Assembly: GCF_003228315.1 (NCBI RefSeq)
Contig: NZ_CP029693.1
Span: forward strand, 6,606,501 to 6,670,500
Direction of reading: 5' to 3'
DNA length: 64,000 bases
Source of the DNA: Pseudomonas putida
GTDB taxonomy: Bacteria > Pseudomonadota > Gammaproteobacteria > Pseudomonadales > Pseudomonadaceae
The notes beneath the pieces are model-generated. The model was not told where the DNA came from. It did no database searches and was given only the letters and a program-made list of their open reading frames with translations. Position 1 is the stretch's first letter. Each line of letters starts with the position of its first letter. A program made the position numbers and the translations under genes. This document shows, one piece after another, positions 57,086 to 64,000 of the stretch.

Positions 57086-60000
57086 GCGCGGATTTCCGTC
57101 GCGGCCGTGGCCAGCGACTTGTTCAATTGTTCATGGAAGGCAGGTTGCCCGAGAATCGACTCGTGATCGGCGGCCACCTGATGATGACAGGTCAGGCGGC
57201 TGATCGCGTCCCACTGTGCCGGCAGCGCCGGGCGCTCGGCGAGGGTTTGCTCGGCCCACCACAGGTTCAGGGTCGCGGCCACTGACGGCACGGAATATTC
57301 GCGGACCCAACGACGTGCATCGGCCATCACATTCAAGGTCTGCTCGACGTAAGCCTCTGGGGCATTGAGGGTCAGGCCGTTGGCGCTGGCCCATTGCAGC
57401 AGGGCGAAGCGCAACTGATCCACGCGTCCCATTGCAGCAGTAGCTTCGCGCAGTTGCGCCAGGCATTGAGCATCGAACGAATCAAGACGCTGGCGACTGT
57501 CGCTGCTCAGCTCCTGCTGGAGCACGGCGAGCAAGGCGTCCCACTCCAGCGCATCGTCCTCGGCGTGGAAGGTGCTGTCGAACAGGCCCAGCCATTGCAC
57601 CGTTTGCCCTTGTGCCTCCAGTTGCCGGGTCAGCTCCAGGGCGAGCAAGCCGCCCATGGACCAACCCCCCAGGCGATACGGACCTTGCGCCTGAACACCG
57701 CGGATCACCGGCAGGTATTCGCTGGCCAGCGCCGCAAGGCTCTGCCCGCGCAGGGATTCAGGCAGGGTGATGCCATACACCGGCAGCTCGTCGGTCAGCC
57801 CGTCAATCATCGGCAGGTAATGATGAACCCCACCCGCCGGCTGGTGCAGGCAGAACAGCGGGGTATGGCCTTCGATACCGGCCTGCAGCGTGATGACGGC
57901 GGCGCGGTCGGCGGGACGCGCCACCTGTTCGGCCAGATCGCTGAGCGTCGGGTGCTGGAAAATCACGCTCACCGGCACTTCGATGCCCAGGGTGGCGCGA
58001 AGGCGCGCGGTCATGCGCACCACCAGCAGGGAATGGCCGCCGAGGGCGAAGAAGTCGTCATGCCGACCGATCACTTCGACCTGCAGCAACTCTTGCCAGA
58101 TGGCCGCAAGCACTTGCTCCACATGCCCTTCGGGCGCTGCGTACGCCGATATGCTGCGATTCGGCACGCGGGCCAGCAGGGCACGGTGGTCGACCTTGCC
58201 ATTGGCGGTGCGCGCCAGTTGCGCCAGCCACTGGATGTCGGCGGGCACCATGTGCGCCGGCAACAGCGCGCCCAGGGATTCACGCACGGCATTGGCCTGC
58301 AAGACGCTGGTCGACTCGACGAAAGCGCGCAGGCTCGGTTCGGCCTGGGTGCTGTCCAGCAGGACCACCGCCAGTTTGGCGCCGGTGACCTTCACCAGCG
58401 CGGTTTCGATTTCGCCCAGTTCGATGCGGTAGCCGCGCAACTTGATCTGCGCGTCGCTGCGCCCGAGGAACATCAATTGCCCGTCCAGGTCCTGCCAGGC
58501 GTAATCGCCGGTGCGGTACAGGCGCTGGCCGTCGAGCGCCGGGTGGCTGGCGCGGATGAATTTTTCCGCGGTCATTTGCGGCAGGCCCAGATAGCCTTCG
58601 GACAGGCCCGGCCCGGCAATGTGGATTTCCCCCTTGAGCCCCCGAGCCACCGGCGCGCCGTCGCTGTCGAGCAGGTACACCCGCGTCTGCGCAATGGCGC
58701 GGCCGATGGGCACAGGTCCGCCGGTTTGGTCAGGCTGGCACAGGGCAACGGTGCTCCACACCGAAGCCTCCGTCGGGCCGTATTCGTTGTACAGCTGCGC
58801 CTGGGGTTGGCGACCATAGTGGCTGGCGACCAGGGCGGGCGGGCAGCTTTCGCCGGCAACAATCGCCGTGTTCAGCGGACTTGGCTCGTCGCCCAATTCA
58901 TCCAGCAACAAGCTGTACAGCGACGGCAGCGCCAACAGGTGCGATACGCCGTGAGCACGAATCAGCCGCGCCAGTTGCAGCGGGTCCTTCTGTTCGCTTT
59001 CGCTGGCCAGGTGCAGGCAGCCGCCCTGGGCCAGGCTCCAGAAAAGCCCGGCGATGGAGCTGTCGAAGGCGAACGACGACAGCAGCAGGAAGCGCTGCAC
59101 CGGCTGCGGATAGCCGGCCAGGCGTGCCGCCAGCGAGTGCAGGGCGTTGGCATGGCTGATCACCACGCCCTTGGGCTGGCCGGTGCTGCCGGAGGTGTAG
59201 ATCAGATAGGCCGGCTGCTCCCGCGCAACTGTCGGCTCCGGGCGGAACGACGGTACCGGCAGTGCTTGATCGATGGCCAGCGCGTTCGCCTGCCAGGCGG
59301 CCGGCAGGTCTTGCACGCGGCCCTGATGGGTCAAGATCAGGCGGGTCTGGCTGTCGCGCAGAATGTGTTCGATGCGCTCGGCGGGGTAGGACGGATCGAT
59401 CGGCACGTAGCAGGCGCCGGCGCGCAGAATCGCCACCAGCGCCACCACGGCATCGATGTCGCGCGGCAGGAAATGCGCGATCCGTGTGCCGGGCTCAAGG
59501 TGCTGCGCCAGCAGGTGCTGGGTCAGGGCGCTGACCTGTTGCTCCAGCTCGGCATGGCTCAAGGTGCCGCTCGGTCCGGTCACCGCCGGACGCTGGGCGT
59601 TGGCCGCCGAGCCGAGGGAGAAACAGGCGGCCAGGTTCGGCAGGGTGAAGGTCGTGGCGTACAGCTCTTGCTGGACCGGCGTCAGCGCGGGCGAGGTGCT
59701 CAGTACGCCGGTCACTTGCTGCAGTTCGTCGGCGTTGCAGGTGGCCAGTCGGCTCAGGTTGACCGAAGGCTCGCGCAGGCTGTGTTCCAGAACGCTCAGC
59801 AGTTGCCCGGCGAGGATCTCGATATGGGCCACCGTGTAGAGCGACGCGTCGAAATGCAACGACAAGGCACTGGCCGACTGCGGCTGGTACTGCAACAGCA
59901 AGGCGCAATCGGCACTGATACTGTCCGCCAGTTCGATCTGCCAGCCGGCATCATTCAAGGTGCTGTGCGGCGCCACGGCCAACTCGCGATAGCCCACACC

Positions 60001-60918
60001 CGACAACGACGGTGCGTTGCCCAGATGGCTCGGGTAGCTGTCCCGTGCGTCGTTGAGAAGGCCGACGCGCTCGCTCAGTTGCTGGCACAGCGCAGAAAAC
60101 GCCAGTTCAGGCGAGGTATCGAGGGTCAGCGGCAGCGCCTCGGAGAACAGGCCGAGGGCGTCACCCAGCGCATCCGGGCGCATCTGATGGTCACAGGCCA
60201 ACGTCAGGCGTTCGGCCTCGCTGTAGCGTTGCCACAGGGTCGCCCAGGCAGCGAGCACGACAATGCCGGTACTCACACCGAGGCGGGTGGCCAGTTCAGC
60301 CAAGCGCTGCGCTGTCGTGCCGTCGAGCGCCAGTGGCAGGCGGCCCGGTTCGAACGATCCTGAAGCCTCCGTATTCTGCCGTTGCCAAGGCAACGGCACG
60401 TCGGTCACCACCGCACCCAGCTGTTCATTCCAGAACTGCCGGCTGTGCTCGTCGTCCGCGCATTCCTGGCGCCAGGCCGCGTAGTCGGCGTATTGCAGCG
60501 GCGGGTCCTGAGGCGCTGCCTGCAAGTAGCCCAAGGCCCATTCTTCAGCCAGATAACCCAGGCTGGAGCTGTCCAGATGCAGTGCCGGCAGGTGCAGCGT
60601 CGCCGCTTGGCCATCGGCCTCCAGATGCAATTCGATGGCCAGCGAAGCCAGATCCCTGCACGAATCGTCGATCACCTGCATCGGCAACGACAGCCCCGAC
60701 AGATGCTGGTAGCGGGTGCGCAGGATTTCGTGGCGTTGCACCAGCTGTTGAAGGGCGCCGTCCAGTCGGGCGCGGTCCAGCGGCTGCTCGCTGCGAATGC
60801 GCAGGGTGGCCCGTTGCGCATGGGCGCTCAGGCGGCCCTGTTGCAAACGCCATAGGTGCGCCTGTTGCGGCGACAGTTCAAAACCTTCGAACGGCGTGTC
60901 TTCGTGAGTCTGAGTCAT
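57082..60918 (-). CDS. NRPS: condensation-like (non-catalytic) - A(His) - T - TE
   Basis: A 1278-residue terminal synthetase module. The start MTQTHEDTPF is at 60918; an earlier ATG at 60984 overlaps the previous gene. Residues ~1-430 are condensation-like, but the HHxxxDG motif reads P111 A112 L H L D116 S117, so both His are missing. The A domain (~440-960) has the ten-residue code D-S-A-L-I-A-E-V-W-K by my alignment, closest to the His code of bacitracin synthetase (DSELTAEVCK). The carrier motif is LGGHSLL (~1000). The thioesterase has GGWSMGG and a late His. Degenerate C-like domains of this kind (interface domains) recruit a beta-hydroxylase in some siderophores. Release of a C-terminal His residue is expected. 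Confidence 0.9.
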   Translation of the reverse strand: MTQTHEDTPFEGFELSPQQAHLWRLQQGRLSAHAQRATLRIRSEQPLDRARLDGALQQLVQRHEILRTRYQHLSGLSLPMQVIDDSCRDLASLAIELHLEADGQAATLHLPALHLDSSSLGYLAEEWALGYLQAAPQDPPLQYADYAAWRQECADDEHSRQFWNEQLGAVVTDVPLPWQRQNTEASGSFEPGRLPLALDGTTAQRLAELATRLGVSTGIVVLAAWATLWQRYSEAERLTLACDHQMRPDALGDALGLFSEALPLTLDTSPELAFSALCQQLSERVGLLNDARDSYPSHLGNAPSLSGVGYRELAVAPHSTLNDAGWQIELADSISADCALLLQYQPQSASALSLHFDASLYTVAHIEILAGQLLSVLEHSLREPSVNLSRLATCNADELQQVTGVLSTSPALTPVQQELYATTFTLPNLAACFSLGSAANAQRPAVTGPSGTLSHAELEQQVSALTQHLLAQHLEPGTRIAHFLPRDIDAVVALVAILRAGACYVPIDPSYPAERIEHILRDSQTRLILTHQGRVQDLPAAWQANALAIDQALPVPSFRPEPTVAREQPAYLIYTSGSTGQPKGVVISHANALHSLAARLAGYPQPVQRFLLLSSFAFDSSIAGLFWSLAQGGCLHLASESEQKDPLQLARLIRAHGVSHLLALPSLYSLLLDELGDEPSPLNTAIVAGESCPPALVASHYGRQPQAQLYNEYGPTEASVWSTVALCQPDQTGGPVPIGRAIAQTRVYLLDSDGAPVARGLKGEIHIAGPGLSEGYLGLPQMTAEKFIRASHPALDGQRLYRTGDYAWQDLDGQLMFLGRSDAQIKLRGYRIELGEIETALVKVTGAKLAVVLLDSTQAEPSLRAFVESTSVLQANAVRESLGALLPAHMVPADIQWLAQLARTANGKVDHRALLARVPNRSISAYAAPEGHVEQVLAAIWQELLQVEVIGRHDDFFALGGHSLLVVRMTARLRATLGIEVPVSVIFQHPTLSDLAEQVARPADRAAVITLQAGIEGHTPLFCLHQPAGGVHHYLPMIDGLTDELPVYGITLPESLRGQSLAALASEYLPVIRGVQAQGPYRLGGWSMGGLLALELTRQLEAQGQTVQWLGLFDSTFHAEDDALEWDALLAVLQQELSSDSRQRLDSFDAQCLAQLREATAAMGRVDQLRFALLQWASANGLTLNAPEAYVEQTLNVMADARRWVREYSVPSVAATLNLWWAEQTLAERPALPAQWDAISRLTCHHQVAADHESILGQPAFHEQLNKSLATAATEIRA

Positions 60919-60970
60919 GCTGAGACCTGTGCAAAAAAATGGGACTTGAGGGTCGCGAAAGTGAAGGCAA

Positions 60971-64000
<3,030 letters not shown>

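Noticed and set aside
57394..60363. A 989-codon plus-strand frame antisense to the terminal NRPS
   Set aside because: The NRPS frame carries A, T and TE core motifs; the antisense frame is Gln/Arg/His-rich without domains.

Overview
The window reads as part of a fluorescent-Pseudomonas chromosome (P. fluorescens/corrugata-brassicacearum type). The grounds are high GC, many REP/REPIN palindromes of the GGAGCGAGC/GCTCGCTCC type, and family content: katG, an orphan PAAR type VI effector, the PxpABC cluster, a PvdE-like exporter and Dab-type non-ribosomal peptide synthetase modules. No rRNA, tRNA, CRISPR array, IS element or prophage was seen. Start codons were chosen by eye from Shine-Dalgarno spacing and family N-termini. 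Domain and specificity calls come from reading motifs, not from database searches.

Left part (1-13.9 kb): the 5' part of catalase-peroxidase katG with a palindrome in its leader; a membrane GGDEF diguanylate cyclase; an Xre/RES toxin-antitoxin pair with an inverted-repeat operator; a four-gene phosphonate/selenate-type ABC importer; a TonB-dependent receptor; an MHS-family transporter; an AraC regulator; and a threonine dehydratase-like enzyme divergent from it.

13.9-31 kb: a PAAR effector with a glycine-rich membrane C-terminus, overlapped by a small AT-richer membrane protein that looks like its immunity protein. Then a PIG-L deacetylase, a 1288-residue autotransporter with GGAI-type repeats, a GNAT acetyltransferase, an unrecognised 436-residue protein, cytochrome b561, a short-chain dehydrogenase and a small orphan. 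Next is a probable copper/redox operon: a long multicopper oxidase with an Ig-like tail, followed by a SCO1-cytochrome c fusion.

31-51.5 kb: an AraC regulator divergent from a diiron ferritin-like protein; a NarL-type response regulator and NarX-type kinase abutting tail to tail; a secreted cupin; an old-yellow-enzyme; a DinB protein; a LysE exporter; a histidine kinase whose N-box Asn reads His; and a thioesterase. Then comes a LysR-controlled operon, pxpA, biotin carrier, biotin carboxylase, pxpB, pxpC and an NCS1 permease. Its content resembles a urea carboxylase split into subunits. A transporter, an M20 amidohydrolase and a second LysR gene follow.

51.5-64 kb: an iron-siderophore region. 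A SbmA/BacA-type ABC protein and a FhuF-type ferric reductase diverge from a Fur-box-like palindrome. On the minus strand an operon runs into the window from the right: an NRPS gene ending A(Dab)-T-C, an NRPS gene with a non-canonical condensation-like domain followed by A(His)-T-TE, and a cyclic-peptide/pyoverdine-type exporter. The Dab then His order and the domain lacking its catalytic His fit a corrugatin/histicorrugatin-like lipopeptide siderophore ending in (beta-hydroxy-)histidine. Most of that cluster lies beyond position 64000. REPINs sit in many intergenic gaps, including four in a row at 37.3-37.8 kb and a 133-bp tandem array at 54.2-54.8 kb.
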